A stretch of DNA of 8,807 nt from Thermodesulfovibrionales bacterium (GTDB lineage: Bacteria > Nitrospirota > Thermodesulfovibrionia > Thermodesulfovibrionales > UBA1546): the NCBI GenBank assembly GCA_919901705.1, contig CAKKPR010000090.1:1-8807 (forward strand), written 5' to 3'. This document shows, one piece after another, positions 1 to 6,012 of the stretch; within the stretch, counting starts at the first letter, position 1; the number at the start of each line of letters is the position of its first letter. The notes beneath the pieces were generated by a model. It worked only from the letters and a program-made list of their open reading frames with translations. It had not been told where the DNA came from and made no database searches. The position numbers and the translations under genes are program-made.

Positions 1-51
1 TGAAAGAATTTATTTAATTCCTCACTAAACCCTTTCTTATGTGCTCTTGCT

Positions 52-78
52 CCACTCGTTTGCGAGTCGCAACGACCT
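52..78. repeat. Possible degenerate relative of the GGTCGTAGACTCG palindromic element
   Basis: The gene-free 3' flank of the caspase gene (1-128) contains GCGAGTCGC (62-70) followed at once by ACGACCT (72-78). Both words occur in the same order in the palindromic element inside the TPR/cNMP gene (GCGAGTCGC at 6807-6815, ACGACCT at 6832-6838), where 16 bases separate them instead of one. A small hairpin, ACTCG/CGAGT (54-58 and 63-67), is also present. Seen: the shared words. Inferred: common origin, as a deleted or diverged copy. Nothing else recognisable lies in 1-128, and no T-rich terminator follows the caspase gene on its own strand. Confidence 0.35.
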
Positions 79-128
79 ACAGTCTTCATTTCGTTCATCT
101 TTTATTCTTCCTCATAGCAATTGTACCA

Positions 129-1601
129 TTAATCCCTCTTCTGTTTCTCCGGCGCTATCAACTGCGGCGTTTGTTCGTTATTGTACTGCTTCCTGGCAAT
201 ACGCTCCACCTGTGGCTTGATGTAGGAATGCAGTTCATTAATATCCAGAGAACCATCCTGTTTGACAAAGTCTTCGTTCTTAATCCCTTTGAGCATGAAG
301 TACGTGAACAACCCATGCCCTTTTTCATCATACGTTGAACTGATCTGGTCGCCCGACGAGGCAGACATGACAGTCATGTTTTTTGAAAGCTTTATATCCT
401 GTTCAAGATTCATAACAAGCGGCCTTGCGCCTTTTGCTATTACAGACTTCCCTCCTGCTCCGGAAAAACAGGAATCAAGCACAACGATAATTTCCCTTGT
501 CTGAAGCCGTCCGAGGGCTTCGTACATCCTCTTCAAAGAATACCCGGTCTGGTCAATAAATGAAGGATCTCCGTCATAGGGCACGAGATAGGCGCTGCCT
601 GTCCTGGGGTCCGGAGCGCCGTGGCCGGAATAATACACAAACACGGTGCTCTCCTTCTCTACATTATTCACAAGCCATTTTTCAAAATATTTTTCAAAAT
701 CACTTTTTAGCGCTCTATCATTTAATAACGTAATTACATTCTCTTCGGGATATCCAAGCACCTTGGTTAAATAGTCAGTCACTGTCTGAGCGTCATGTGT
801 TGCGAAGTCGGCCCCGGGAAGCTTTTGGCGGTACCGCTCGATTCCTATCACAATGGCGTATGATTTATTATTATTTAGTTTTGATTTTGCCGCAGGTATA
901 TCGTCCACATCGGATTTTATAATGCGCAGTTCATCCCTGGATGACGCTTCCACCACCGATTGTTCCGCCTTTGCCCTCATCTGGGAACGATAAACTACAG
1001 CAAGCTTTTCATAGTCGGAATCAACCGCCCTCATAATCTGAGATACGATGTCATTGGCTGTCCGTTGGAGTATCTCTTTGGCGTCAGCGTCCCCCTGAAA
1101 GCTTGCCCCGAACAGGGTAAACATCGTGAGCGGGTACGCCTGGATGTCATAGGTTCCCGTCGATTGGACATGGTACTGGCCCTGCACCTTCCCATCCCCC
1201 GAATATATCGTGACATCGCCCTTGACCGGCCAGTCCGAGTGGTAATGAAGAGGAATGATCCCCAGGGTCCCTATGCTGAGGAGCCCCAGCCCGACGAGCC
1301 GGGACGTGTCGCTCTCATGGGAGGAGCTGATCTCGACCTTCAGTACCAGACCGGAGCTGTCCTTCGTGAAGATGCTGGAGGCTGGAGGCTGGTTCAGCGC
1401 TCTTATCAGAAGGTCGCGGAATCCCGGCCATTCCTCACTCCCGCTCCCGCTCTTCTGCTCGCTGACCTGCTCAAGCCTGAAGATAGGCGGCCTTTGGGAT
1501 TCCTTCAGGTCGACTGTTGGAGGGCCAAGAGCGATGGCGCAGCCGCTAACCATAAAAAACAAGCAGAAAATCAAGCAGAACAAATACTTTTTGATATTCA
1601 T
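129..1601 (-). CDS. Exported lipoprotein with C-terminal caspase-like (peptidase C14) domain
   Basis: A 490-aa protein. The start is the ATG at 1601, because AGGGAG lies six bases upstream and the reading then opens with a lipoprotein signal: MNIKK, a hydrophobic stretch (6-18) and the lipobox VSGC with Cys21. Residue +2 is Ala rather than Asp, so by the Lol rule outer-membrane sorting is expected. An in-frame upstream ATG at 1667 would bury this signal. Residues 22 to about 240 form an extracytoplasmic region I do not recognise, with a Gly-rich hydrophobic patch (LVGLGLLSIGTLG, about 102-114). The caspase fold starts at KSYAIVIGIERY (about 246). The catalytic histidine is His327 in YYSGHG and the nucleophile is Cys378 in VVLDSCFSG; both dyad motifs are intact, so activity is plausible. 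Bacterial C14 proteins (orthocaspases/metacaspases) usually cleave after Arg or Lys; the substrate here is unknown. No partner protease target is adjacent. The DNA for the N-terminal region (about 1100-1540) is clearly more GC-rich than the catalytic part, which suggests a mosaic origin. Confidence 0.88.
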   Translation of the reverse strand: MNIKKYLFCLIFCLFFMVSGCAIALGPPTVDLKESQRPPIFRLEQVSEQKSGSGSEEWPGFRDLLIRALNQPPASSIFTKDSSGLVLKVEISSSHESDTSRLVGLGLLSIGTLGIIPLHYHSDWPVKGDVTIYSGDGKVQGQYHVQSTGTYDIQAYPLTMFTLFGASFQGDADAKEILQRTANDIVSQIMRAVDSDYEKLAVVYRSQMRAKAEQSVVEASSRDELRIIKSDVDDIPAAKSKLNNNKSYAIVIGIERYRQKLPGADFATHDAQTVTDYLTKVLGYPEENVITLLNDRALKSDFEKYFEKWLVNNVEKESTVFVYYSGHGAPDPRTGSAYLVPYDGDPSFIDQTGYSLKRMYEALGRLQTREIIVVLDSCFSGAGGKSVIAKGARPLVMNLEQDIKLSKNMTVMSASSGDQISSTYDEKGHGLFTYFMLKGIKNEDFVKQDGSLDINELHSYIKPQVERIARKQYNNEQTPQLIAPEKQKRD

Positions 1602-1637
1602 GATTGCTCCCTTTGCCTGAATGTTAATAATATCCTT

Positions 1638-1646
1638 ATTATAACA
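1638..1646 (-). promoter_or_regulatory. Extended -10 promoter candidate for the caspase-like lipoprotein gene
   Basis: On the minus strand the sequence reads TGTTATAAT, a perfect TATAAT with the TG of an extended -10 one base upstream. No good -35 is found 17 bases further up, as is common for extended -10 promoters. Transcription would start near 1631, leaving a leader of about 30 bases that includes the AGGGAG ribosome binding site. It lies in the 105-bp gap after the upstream minus-strand gene, so the caspase gene can be transcribed independently of it. Confidence 0.5.
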
Positions 1647-1706
1647 CTTACGCAAAAGGTTTCCCATATACAGCCAAGCCTGAGTTCAGGGGGCTTCTGT
1701 TGCCTT

Positions 1707-2357
1707 TTACGTCTCCGTCTGATTAAGGATTATATTCATCCACACTACATTAAGAGTATCCCCGTAATCTTTTAGAAAATTTTCCATGCCGCCTTCGGGG
1801 TTTTCATTCTTTTTATACCGCTTGAACATCCTCTCTATATATCCAAGAACCAGCTGCTTATCTCCTGCCTTATACGGATAAACACACCCGCTCATAACAG
1901 ACTTGCCATCCAGCGTTAACAGCCTTGTTGCAAATATGTCGCCCTTCTTTAAGCCTCTTGTCATGGCCTTCTCTCTTAAAACAAATTCCCCGCCGAGGAG
2001 CAGGTCTTTGAGGGTGATCTTTTTATCCCTGGAGACAGACGCAACCTCATAAAGACTTATTAAAGAACACTTGATTTTATTCAGAAGCGCAAGTTCGTCA
2101 TCTTTCAATTCTTTATTGCACGCAGCATAGATGTTTAAAAAAGTCTCTTTGGCTTCATTTGCCTTATAATCAAAAATAAGCCAATCCTCAAAATTTATGA
2201 ACCCGAGAGCAAGCGCAGTGCCTTTAAGAAACTCTTCAGGATCTTTTTCATCCCAGAAATATTCATACGCCTTGTCGATTGCATCCGCATGACTTGCCCT
2301 GACATAATTTATAACTGTTTGAACCAGATTTGCCTTAAGCGTCTCTTCTTTTCCCAT
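1707..2357 (-). CDS. Uncharacterised 216-aa cytoplasmic protein
   Basis: I chose the ATG at 2357 because GGAG lies eight bases upstream; an in-frame GTG at 2363 sits only two bases from the same GGAG and is less likely. There is no signal peptide or membrane segment. The N-terminal two thirds look helical and charged. The middle (about residues 98-155) reads SLISLYEVASV, then KKITLKDLLLGGEFVLREKAMTRGLKKGDIFATRLL, then DGKSVMSG (quoted here in parts). This recalls the 'LRDLLTGEE..V.ER..S..L..GDLL.AR' pattern found in uncharacterised proteins that often also carry a SEC-C zinc motif. No SEC-C cysteines are present here. That comparison is from memory and gives no function. The gene lies 105 bp upstream of the caspase-like gene on the same strand, so co-transcription is possible. 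No catalytic signature is visible. Confidence 0.8.
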   Translation of the reverse strand: MGKEETLKANLVQTVINYVRASHADAIDKAYEYFWDEKDPEEFLKGTALALGFINFEDWLIFDYKANEAKETFLNIYAACNKELKDDELALLNKIKCSLISLYEVASVSRDKKITLKDLLLGGEFVLREKAMTRGLKKGDIFATRLLTLDGKSVMSGCVYPYKAGDKQLVLGYIERMFKRYKKNENPEGGMENFLKDYGDTLNVVWMNIILNQTET

Positions 2358-2386
2358 GTCCACTTCTCCTTTATGATTTATCTGGC

Positions 2387-2416
2387 ACTATATCACATAA
2401 TAATGCCGGGCATCAA
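2387..2416 (-). promoter_or_regulatory. σ70-type promoter candidate for the 216-aa protein gene
   Basis: On the minus strand TTGATG (2411-2416) is separated by 18 bases from TATAGT (2387-2392), with TG one base before the -10 (TGATATAGT). This would start transcription near 2380, about 23 bases ahead of the ATG, with AAAGGAG in the leader. The -35 box lies just outside the composite repeat that begins at about 2415-2421, so insertion of that repeat may have replaced the sequence upstream of the promoter. Confidence 0.5.
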
Positions 2417-2564
2417 GCATCGAAAAATAGACATAGAAGGTTGTCATTGCGAGCAAAGCGAAGCAATCTCGTAGTTTGTGATAAGATTGCCACGAACCCT
2501 TCGGGTTCTCGCAATGACAGCTAAATCAATGGTTTCATAATTCTATGTCTATTTTTCGGAAGCA
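2415..2564. mobile_element. MITE-like composite: 18-bp inverted repeats around a TCATTGCGAG palindrome, with AAGCA flanks
   Basis: The arms CGAAAAATAGACATAGAA (2421-2438) and its exact reverse complement (2541-2558) enclose 102 bp, which contain a complete TCATTGCGAG-type palindromic repeat (2442-2519). Just outside the arms, one mismatched base apart on each side (T at 2420, G at 2559), the five bases AAGCA occur on both sides (2415-2419 and 2560-2564) in direct orientation, as a 5-bp target-site duplication would. No transposase is encoded; the element is about 140 bp. The inverted and direct repeats are seen; the mobility is inferred. The alternative is a simple long palindrome that later received a repeat insertion, with AAGCA by chance. 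Confidence 0.5.
2442..2519. repeat. TCATTGCGAG-type palindromic repeat, copy A
   Basis: The ends TGTCATTGCGAG (2442-2453) and CTCGCAATGACA (2508-2519) are perfect inverted repeats 78 bp apart end to end. The interior contains GAAGCAATCTCG and GATAAGATTGCCACG, both shared with copy B at 8638-8721, plus a small hairpin GAACCC-TTC-GGGTTC (2494-2508) that overlaps the right end. Such TCATTGCGAG repeats are dispersed intergenic palindromes in many environmental bacterial genomes. This copy lies between two divergent genes and inside the larger inverted repeat at 2421-2558. Confidence 0.85.
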
Positions 2565-2609
2565 AACCGCTCCTTGATTTTCAAATCATTTACTTGATAA
2601 GCTAAAAAC

Positions 2610-4067
2610 ATGCTGAAAGACTTTTTCAGGAGCCTCTCGTTGAATAAAAAACTTATACTGATGATGCTGTTCCTCAGCTTTGTCCTGACATCAATCCTTA
2701 TGGTCTTATATTCTCAATCCGAAAAAGCAATGTTCAAGGAGTTTGAATCACAGATTGTTGAACTCTCAAAAGCCATACAGGTCGGCGTTGAAGAAATAAC
2801 GAGCCAGGGTTCTACGGATGAGATGAGGCTTTACCAGTACCTTAAGAGCCTGAATGCAAAAGGGGTAAAGGAGATATCGATAATCAATAATGCAGATGAA
2901 ATAATTGCAAGCACAAACCTCACAAAGGTCGGCAATCCTGTAGGCCCAAAGAAAAAAGAACTTATCATAAAGGCAGAGCTTGGCGAGTCTGTTTCGAAAG
3001 AAGAAGGCAAGGTATACAATGTCATAGTGCCAGTTATAGCCGGTCAGGAACATCACGGGTATATCCATCTCAGGATTAATACAGATGATTTCTCAAAGGT
3101 CATGCGCATAAATATGATAAAAAGGATAATAGGCAGTCTCCTGGTCTTTGCACTAGGCATTGGCATGGCCATGTTCCTGTCCTGGAGATATACAAGACCT
3201 ATCCATGACGTTGTTTCTGCCGCAAAAAGGGTCGCCGCAGGCGATCTGAGTCAGACCCTTACCACTGAGCAGAAAGACGAGATCGGAGAGCTTACGCAGA
3301 GTTTTAATTTCATGGTTCAGAAATTGCGCGAACAACGTAAACTTGAGGAAAAATTACGTGAGGCTGAACATCTTTCCGGCATAGGCCAGCTTTCAAGAAG
3401 CATGGCGCATGAGATAAGAAATCCGCTGAACTTTATAAGTCTCAGTGTGGACCATATAAAAGAAAAATACGTCCCTGATGGAAATAAAGAAAGCGCAGAA
3501 AAATTCAGAGCCCTTATATCAAGCATAAAACAGGAGATCCAAAGGTTGAACAGGCTGGTAGAGGATTTTCTTGATTATGGAAAACCTATGAGGCTTAATC
3601 TTCAGGAAGTGGATATCGACAAGCTCCTTGAGGATATAATTGGAATAATATGGGCAAAGGCCGAGGCAGAAAAAATAAATATAGTAAAAGAATATGGATC
3701 ACTTCCTGTGCTGAATATAGACCCTGAACTCATAAAGACATGCATATTTAATGTTATATTGAATGCATTTCAGGCAATGCCTGATGGCGGCACATTGACT
3801 ATAAAAACAGGGGCAAGAGACGGAATCCTTTCGATATACATTAGCGATACAGGCATAGGAGTCGCAAATGATGACCTCTCAAAGGTCTTTGACCCGTTTT
3901 TCACCACAAAAAAGAACGGCCTTGGAATCGGGCTTGCACTGACAAAACGGGTGGTTGAGGAACACGGAGGGAAAGTAAGTCTTCACAGCATTGTTGGGAA
4001 AGGAAGCGAGGTAAAGATTGCCCTTCCCATTCAACAAACAGCAACTGCGGTAGTTAAAGGAGGATAA
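2610..4067 (+). CDS. Membrane sensor histidine kinase, NtrB/ZraS-like
   Basis: A 485-aa sensor kinase that phosphorylates a partner response regulator in reply to an envelope signal. In order: membrane segment 1 (about 14-34), an extracytoplasmic sensor region (35-171) whose IISIINNADEIIAST-like core (about 88-102) suggests a Cache/PAS-like fold, membrane segment 2 (about 172-192), a HAMP linker (about 193-250, TRPI...AAGDLSQTL), a HisKA domain with the phospho-acceptor His267 in SMAHEIRNPL, and a HATPase domain. The ATPase boxes are all present: N box NVILNAFQAM (Asn385), G1 DTGIGV (Asp413), F box DPFFTTK and G2 GLGIGLAL (437-444). The HEIRNP form is typical of kinases that pair with σ54 activators. 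The ATG at 2610 has no clear Shine-Dalgarno sequence, but no better start exists before membrane segment 1. Its stop codon touches the start of the regulator gene, so the two are certainly co-transcribed. The signal is unknown; the short sensor region carries no obvious metal-binding His/Cys cluster apart from HH at 148-149. Confidence 0.93.
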   Translation: MLKDFFRSLSLNKKLILMMLFLSFVLTSILMVLYSQSEKAMFKEFESQIVELSKAIQVGVEEITSQGSTDEMRLYQYLKSLNAKGVKEISIINNADEIIASTNLTKVGNPVGPKKKELIIKAELGESVSKEEGKVYNVIVPVIAGQEHHGYIHLRINTDDFSKVMRINMIKRIIGSLLVFALGIGMAMFLSWRYTRPIHDVVSAAKRVAAGDLSQTLTTEQKDEIGELTQSFNFMVQKLREQRKLEEKLREAEHLSGIGQLSRSMAHEIRNPLNFISLSVDHIKEKYVPDGNKESAEKFRALISSIKQEIQRLNRLVEDFLDYGKPMRLNLQEVDIDKLLEDIIGIIWAKAEAEKINIVKEYGSLPVLNIDPELIKTCIFNVILNAFQAMPDGGTLTIKTGARDGILSIYISDTGIGVANDDLSKVFDPFFTTKKNGLGIGLALTKRVVEEHGGKVSLHSIVGKGSEVKIALPIQQTATAVVKGG

Positions 4068-4070
4068 GTG
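4056..4070 (+). promoter_or_regulatory. Coding-embedded ribosome binding site and GTG start of the response regulator
   Basis: AAAGGAGG (4056-4063) is a near-perfect Shine-Dalgarno sequence that also encodes the last residues of the kinase (Lys-Gly-Gly). The kinase stop TAA (4065-4067) is followed at once by GTG (4068-4070), four bases after the GGAGG. This decides the regulator's start and implies translational coupling of kinase and regulator. Confidence 0.8.
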
Positions 4071-5447
4071 CCCGGCATACTCGTTGTTGATGATGAACCT
4101 CTGCAGAGAGGCATATTAAAAACTATTCTTGAAGATAGCGGCTATGAGACTTATATAGCGTCTTCAGGTGAAGAGGCAGTAAGGCTTGCAAAGACATTCA
4201 ATCCCGATGTAATCCTCACCGACCTGAAGTTGGGAGAGATGGATGGGGTAGAGCTTCTCGGCGAAGTGCAGAGGGAACATCTTGCGCCTGCTGTTATTAT
4301 CATGACTGCTTACGGAACTGTATCATCAGCAGTTGAGGCCATGAAAAAAGGCGCCCTTGATTATCTCACCAAGCCTCTGGATAAAGACGTACTCCTGATA
4401 ACTGTCAAAAGGGCATTGGAAAGAACTGAACTTCTGAAAGAAAACCGGCAGCTTCAGAAAGCCTTATTTGACAAGTTCAAAATAGAGGGCATTATCGGCC
4501 ATTCCAAAAAAATGACAGAGGCAGTGGAGATTATGAAAAAAGTATCTTCAAGCCCTGCCACTGTGCTTATACTCGGCGAGAGCGGAACAGGCAAAGAGCT
4601 TGCTGCAAGGGCCATACACTATAACAGCCCAAGGCGCATAAAACCTTTCACTGCCCTTAACTGTGCTGCGATTCCAGAGAATCTGCTTGAGAGCGAACTG
4701 TTCGGATATGAAGCAGGAGCATTTACAGGCGCCATGTCCAGGAAGATAGGACTGTTTGAAGCAACAACAGGCGGCACTTTATTCCTCGATGAGATCGGTG
4801 ACCTGCCCCATATAACTCAGTCAAAAATATTGCGGGTGCTTCAGGAAAGGGAGTTAAGAAGGCTTGGCGGAAGAGATGCCATAAAAGTGGATGTAAGAAT
4901 TATTGCTGCCACAAATAAAGATATTGAAAAAGAAATTAAAAAGGGAACATTCAGGGAAGACCTCTATTACAGACTCAATGTTATAAGGATAGAACTTCCG
5001 CCGCTCAGAGGCCGTAAAGAGGATATACCGGAACTGGTTGAATATTTCATCAGTAAATATAATCAGGAATTCGGGAAAAGAATAAAAGAGATAGATAACG
5101 GCGCCATGAAGGCGCTCATCGAATATCACTGGCCCGGGAACATAAGGCAGCTTGAATCAGTTATAGAAAAAGCTGTTCTCATGTGCGATTCAAATTCAAT
5201 AACACTGAAAGATATAAAAGGTGAACTCAGATTGTCCCTGCCGTCTAATATCATTGGCATTGATATACCTGACGAGGGAATAAATTTCGATGAATTCGAA
5301 AAAGAACTTTTGAAAAAAGCAATGTCTAAAGCTAACAATGTTGCTGCAAAAGCTGCAAGATTGCTCGGTATGAGTTATAAAACCTTCTGGTACAGATGGG
5401 AAAAAATAGGCGCTGACACTTCCCCAAAAAAGGAAGACCCTTCCTAA
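4068..5447 (+). CDS. NtrC-family σ54-dependent response regulator
   Basis: A 459-aa transcription activator with the full three-domain order. The receiver domain (1-118) has the acidic pair Asp8/Asp9, phospho-acceptor Asp52 (ILTDLK), Thr80 and Lys102. The AAA+ domain (about 142-366) has Walker A GESGTGKE (170-177), the σ54-contacting loop GAFTGA intact (217-222), Walker B TLFLDE (237-242), the arginine-finger region FREDLYYRLNV and WPGNIRQL (355-362). A Fis-type helix-turn-helix lies at about 422-446 (NVAAKAARLLGMSYKTF). Because GAFTGA is intact it should open σ54 promoters when phosphorylated by the adjacent kinase (2610-4067). The start is GTG, set by the strong AAAGGAGG just upstream. The nearest candidate target is the -24/-12 promoter at 5497-5512 before the next gene. 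The overall form is that of AtoC/ZraR/NtrC relatives; sequence alone does not say which signal it serves, so no symbol is given. Confidence 0.95.
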   Translation: MPGILVVDDEPLQRGILKTILEDSGYETYIASSGEEAVRLAKTFNPDVILTDLKLGEMDGVELLGEVQREHLAPAVIIMTAYGTVSSAVEAMKKGALDYLTKPLDKDVLLITVKRALERTELLKENRQLQKALFDKFKIEGIIGHSKKMTEAVEIMKKVSSSPATVLILGESGTGKELAARAIHYNSPRRIKPFTALNCAAIPENLLESELFGYEAGAFTGAMSRKIGLFEATTGGTLFLDEIGDLPHITQSKILRVLQERELRRLGGRDAIKVDVRIIAATNKDIEKEIKKGTFREDLYYRLNVIRIELPPLRGRKEDIPELVEYFISKYNQEFGKRIKEIDNGAMKALIEYHWPGNIRQLESVIEKAVLMCDSNSITLKDIKGELRLSLPSNIIGIDIPDEGINFDEFEKELLKKAMSKANNVAAKAARLLGMSYKTFWYRWEKIGADTSPKKEDPS

Positions 5448-5496
5448 AAAGGATATGGATTCCCTGCAATATCTATCGCTCACGCCTGATTACTGA

Positions 5497-5512
5497 TGGC
5501 ATGATACTTGTA
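5497..5512 (+). promoter_or_regulatory. σ54 (-24/-12) promoter candidate
   Basis: TGGCATGATACTTGTA matches the σ54 consensus TGGCAYRNNNNTTGCW at every defined position but one: T replaces C in the -12 GC. The GG at 5498-5499 is exactly ten bases from the G at 5510. Transcription would start near 5523, giving a leader of about 33 bases with a strong ribosome binding site before the gene at 5556. It lies 50 bp after the stop codon of a σ54 activator, which makes autolocal control likely. A weak GATAT/ATATC inverted pair (5452-5456, 5469-5473) just upstream might be part of an activator site, but is too short to call. Confidence 0.65.
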
Positions 5513-5543
5513 TAGTCACTTACAACACAAAATATAAGTGAAG

Positions 5544-5551
5544 GGAGGTGA
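5544..5551 (+). promoter_or_regulatory. Very strong ribosome binding site that fixes the start of the small exported protein
   Basis: GGAGGTGA is fully complementary to the usual 16S rRNA tail and ends four bases before the ATG at 5556. It overrules an in-frame GTG at 5538, which lies upstream of the site and would place charged residues before the signal peptide. Such a site predicts high translation. Confidence 0.85.
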
Positions 5552-5555
5552 TTTT

Positions 5556-5963
5556 ATGAAGAAGATAATAGCGCTTATAGTTGCAGTACTCTTTGTCTTT
5601 GCAGTTGCTTCAGTATCTTTTGCAGCAGATAAGGCTGCTCCTGCAGCAGAAAAGAAGGCTGAGCCGGCAAAGGCTGAAAAGAAGGTTGCAGCAAAGGTAG
5701 TTCAGATTACAGGTGAAGTCGCAGCAGTTGATGCAGCAGCAAAGACCATTACTGTAAAAGGTAAAAAGGGCGATGTTGTCATAACTGTTGATGACAAGAC
5801 ACTTGCAGATGTTAAGGCCGGAGACAAGGTAACGGCAAAATACACTACAGCAGACGGCAAAAATACTGCCAAATCTGTAAAGAAGGCTGCGGCAGAAAAG
5901 AAAGCAGAGAAAAAGGCTGAGACAAAGAAAGCAGAACCAGCAAAACCAGCAGAAAAGAAATAA
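5556..5963 (+). CDS. Small exported Lys/Ala/Glu/Pro-rich protein with a central β-rich domain
   Basis: A 135-aa protein. A clear Sec signal peptide (MKKIIALIVAVLFVFAVASV) ends in SFA, with likely cleavage between Ala23 and Ala24. The mature protein has a Lys/Ala/Glu/Pro-rich N-terminal arm (24-48), a β-strand-rich core (about 49-110: VVQITGEVAAVDAAAKTITV, later VVITVDDKTLADVKAGDKV and AKYTT) and a low-complexity basic tail (about 111-135) of AEKKAE/AEPAK units. The core resembles short 'G.V..VD...KTITVK......V.VDD.T......GDKV' domains (DUF5666-like) in secreted proteins; that is recollection, not a search. The tails are histone H1-like in composition and could bind acidic polymers such as lipopolysaccharide or nucleic acid (inference). 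The gene lies alone between a σ54-type promoter (5497-5512) and a strong terminator (5976-6012), directly after the two-component genes, and has an ideal ribosome binding site. It is therefore the best candidate target of that system. Confidence 0.88.
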   Translation: MKKIIALIVAVLFVFAVASVSFAADKAAPAAEKKAEPAKAEKKVAAKVVQITGEVAAVDAAAKTITVKGKKGDVVITVDDKTLADVKAGDKVTAKYTTADGKNTAKSVKKAAAEKKAEKKAETKKAEPAKPAEKK

Positions 5964-5975
5964 TATTATTTCTAT

Positions 5976-6012
5976 AAAATAGGGCGCTAAATCTTTAGCG
6001 CCCTATTTTTTT
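5976..6012. terminator. Strong, probably bidirectional intrinsic terminator
   Basis: AAAATAGGGCGCTAAA (5976-5991) pairs perfectly over 16 bp with 5994-6009, leaving only TC between, so the real loop is somewhat larger. The GC-rich centre is AGGGCGCT. On the plus strand the right arm runs into seven T residues (6006-6012). On the minus strand the left arm also gives a T-rich run. It ends transcription of the small exported protein gene and of the convergent TPR/cNMP gene, whose stop codon (6003-6005) and last Lys codons lie inside it. Confidence 0.9.

Noticed and set aside
39..338. 99-aa open frame on the plus strand with a hydrophobic stretch
   Set aside because: It overlaps the caspase C-terminus in antisense and has no Shine-Dalgarno; hydrophobicity comes from T-rich codons opposite Lys/Glu codons.
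1602..1667. N-terminal extension of the caspase lipoprotein from an upstream ATG
   Set aside because: It would place 22 mostly polar residues before the lipoprotein signal peptide, and it spans the extended -10 promoter and the ribosome binding site of the chosen start.
1677..1695. Hairpin AAGCC..TGA/TCA..GGCTT between the two minus-strand genes as a terminator
   Set aside because: It needs a three-base bulge and has no T-tract after it on the minus strand.
960..1775. 271-aa open frame on the plus strand
   Set aside because: It is antisense to the caspase lipoprotein gene, lies mostly over its GC-rich part, spans the next intergenic region and has no ribosome binding site or recognisable domain.
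2442..2519. CRISPR array or small RNA gene
   Set aside because: The repeat occurs once here and once 6 kb away, with no regular repeat-spacer pattern and no cas genes; the dispersed palindrome explanation is enough.
2574..2603. Promoter TTGATT-18-TAAGCT before the histidine kinase gene, with a small TGATTT/AAATCA palindrome
   Set aside because: The -10 matches only half of the consensus and the palindrome is six bases per arm. The kinase operon must have a promoter here or within the repeat, but I cannot identify it.
5431..5445. AGGAAG-ACC-CTTCCT hairpin at the end of the response regulator gene
   Set aside because: The stem is six base pairs and is followed by A residues rather than T, so it is not a terminator. 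It may be chance or a weak processing site.
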